NCBI GenBank assembly: GCA_029168955.1
Contig: JAPDOI010000416.1
Span: 216,001 to 280,000, forward strand
Length of the DNA: 64,000 bases
From: Aplectana chamaeleonis
Lineage: Eukaryota > Nematoda > Chromadorea > Rhabditida > Cosmocercidae
Direction: 5' to 3'
This document shows, one piece after another, positions 63,216 to 64,000 of this stretch. Within the stretch, counting starts at the first letter, position 1, and each line of letters starts with the position of its first letter. Under the pieces are notes generated by a model. The model had not been told where the DNA came from and did not search any database. It worked only from the letters and a program-made list of their open reading frames with translations. The position numbers and the translations under genes are program-made.

Positions 63216-64000
63216 TGCCCCCTTCCCGGGAGAAGAGTCGTCCCCTGACTCTACACTCTCCACATATCACAAGTTCCTTTCTACTGCAGGCAGTACCACA
63301 TGGTCCATACCATTGCGTCTGCGGTGGCTGTGTTCACACCAGCGTCAACGTCCCTTCGGTCGTGTGTGTCGCTGCAACTCTCCACACTGCATCCAGATAA
63401 TCTCGACCAGTGTATGGCTCCCTTCGATCGTCGCTTCACACGGTCACGTCCCACACTGCTGTTCCGACAGCCTTCTACACGATTTGCAGGTCTGAGCAGA
63501 TTCGCGTTGCTCCCTCGACGCTCCTCTGACATGAGTCATTCTGCGTGGCCTCATGTCCCCTGACAACCCATCAGCCTGGCTCTCCACAATGGGACACATC
63601 GGCCGTTCGCTCATGTTTTGTCGCTGCGCAACAATTCACTGGGCGCAACTGCTTGTTCTTTGCGAGCACATGCTTCCTGTGCTGCTCAACTGCTTGTTCG
63701 GCCTTCTGTCGACACAATGTGTGCGTGGTTCACTGAGCACATCGTCCTTCCGTTCTGCGGAGACTTTGCTCCTGCAAAATTGTTTTGTGACAGAGTTTGG
63801 ACCACCGAGAGTCGCTCGACTGTACACCACTTTTGCACCAGGACACCGCGCAACTGATGCATTCTTGGTGTTGTTCCGGCTTACGCTTGTTCTTGGTTAA
63901 AAATGCGATGGCATCGCTCTTTGCCATATGAGAGATCGTCGCTCTTGTCAACCCTTTCAGGTTGAATCCCAGCTCGTTGCTAGAGCGTTTGTGCCAAGAA
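63216..64000 (-). mobile_element. Internal 3' region of the LTR element (partial)
   Basis: Sequence upstream of the PPT, continuing past the window edge. No gag, pol or env domain recognised. Minus-strand frames such as 63951-63730 (HMAKSDAIAFLTKNKRKPEQ) and 63532-63281 have no known match, and several overlapping frames are open on both strands. Assigned to the element only by position. Confidence 0.4.

Noticed and set aside
63300..63900. Plus-strand frames including WFTEHIVLPF, which weakly resembles an integrase segment
   Set aside because: Only a few residues match, the frame is short, and the LTR and PPT point to the minus strand.

Overview
This window looks like metazoan, repeat-dominated genomic DNA, most likely from an invertebrate. 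A nematode is my best guess: the Penelope-like proteins resemble those common in parasitic nematodes and the candidate splice acceptors are TTTTCAG, but no host gene confirms it. I see no operons, tRNA, rRNA or CRISPR array, and almost every protein-like reading frame belongs to a transposable element.

The dominant component is a non-LTR retrotransposon, here called LINE-A, with about fourteen copies and fragments, plus one copy of a sister family, LINE-B. Protein layout in order: a short leader, a 2A-like motif ending in ERNPGP, a C4HC3 PHD-type zinc finger, an AP-type endonuclease (QETKL, GDFNAH, SDH), a reverse transcriptase (YADD), and a C-terminal CxxC...HxxxC finger. The 3' end is a short (GAA)n tail. 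Copy A-3 (14034-17482) is flanked by a target-site duplication and keeps a 676-codon RT frame. The others carry frameshifts, stops, truncations and insertions. In both families the first ATG opens a 27-codon leader that must shift by -1 at a G/U-rich slip-like site to enter the 2A/PHD frame.

Two Penelope-like elements (PLEs) are present. PLE1 (7160-11684, minus strand) has one inverted and two direct terminal copies (pLTRs) and a 15-bp target duplication. PLE2 (about 47385-50110, plus strand) is a different family. Both have an RT followed by a GIY-YIG endonuclease, and both carry a hammerhead-like core downstream of the ORF. A CR1-like LINE fragment (33638-34894), a second RT scrap (30794-31172) and the 3' LTR of a minus-strand LTR retrotransposon (about 62780-63215) complete the retroelements.

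Non-autonomous DNA transposons are plentiful: a TTAA-target family (four copies), a CWG-target foldback family, a Tc1/mariner-like near-perfect palindrome, elements built of TTACATGTAA palindromes, and several families defined by long terminal inverted repeats. They are deeply nested, and several filled/empty site pairs lie within the window.

Layout: 1-4853 LINE-A copies; 4854-7060 no gene; 7060-12050 a TTAA MITE split by PLE1; 14034-17482 intact LINE-A; 17500-24000 MITE-rich; 24276-29567 LINE-B then LINE-A; 29770-32350 nested inverted-repeat elements; 33498-46770 nested LINE-A, CR1 and MITEs; 47385-50110 PLE2; 50560-51140 two candidate host exons; 51157-58385 LINE-A copies with MITEs; 59000-61300 MITEs and dispersed repeats; 61301-62779 a 145-bp satellite; 62780-64000 the end of an LTR element. 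All similarities were judged by eye.
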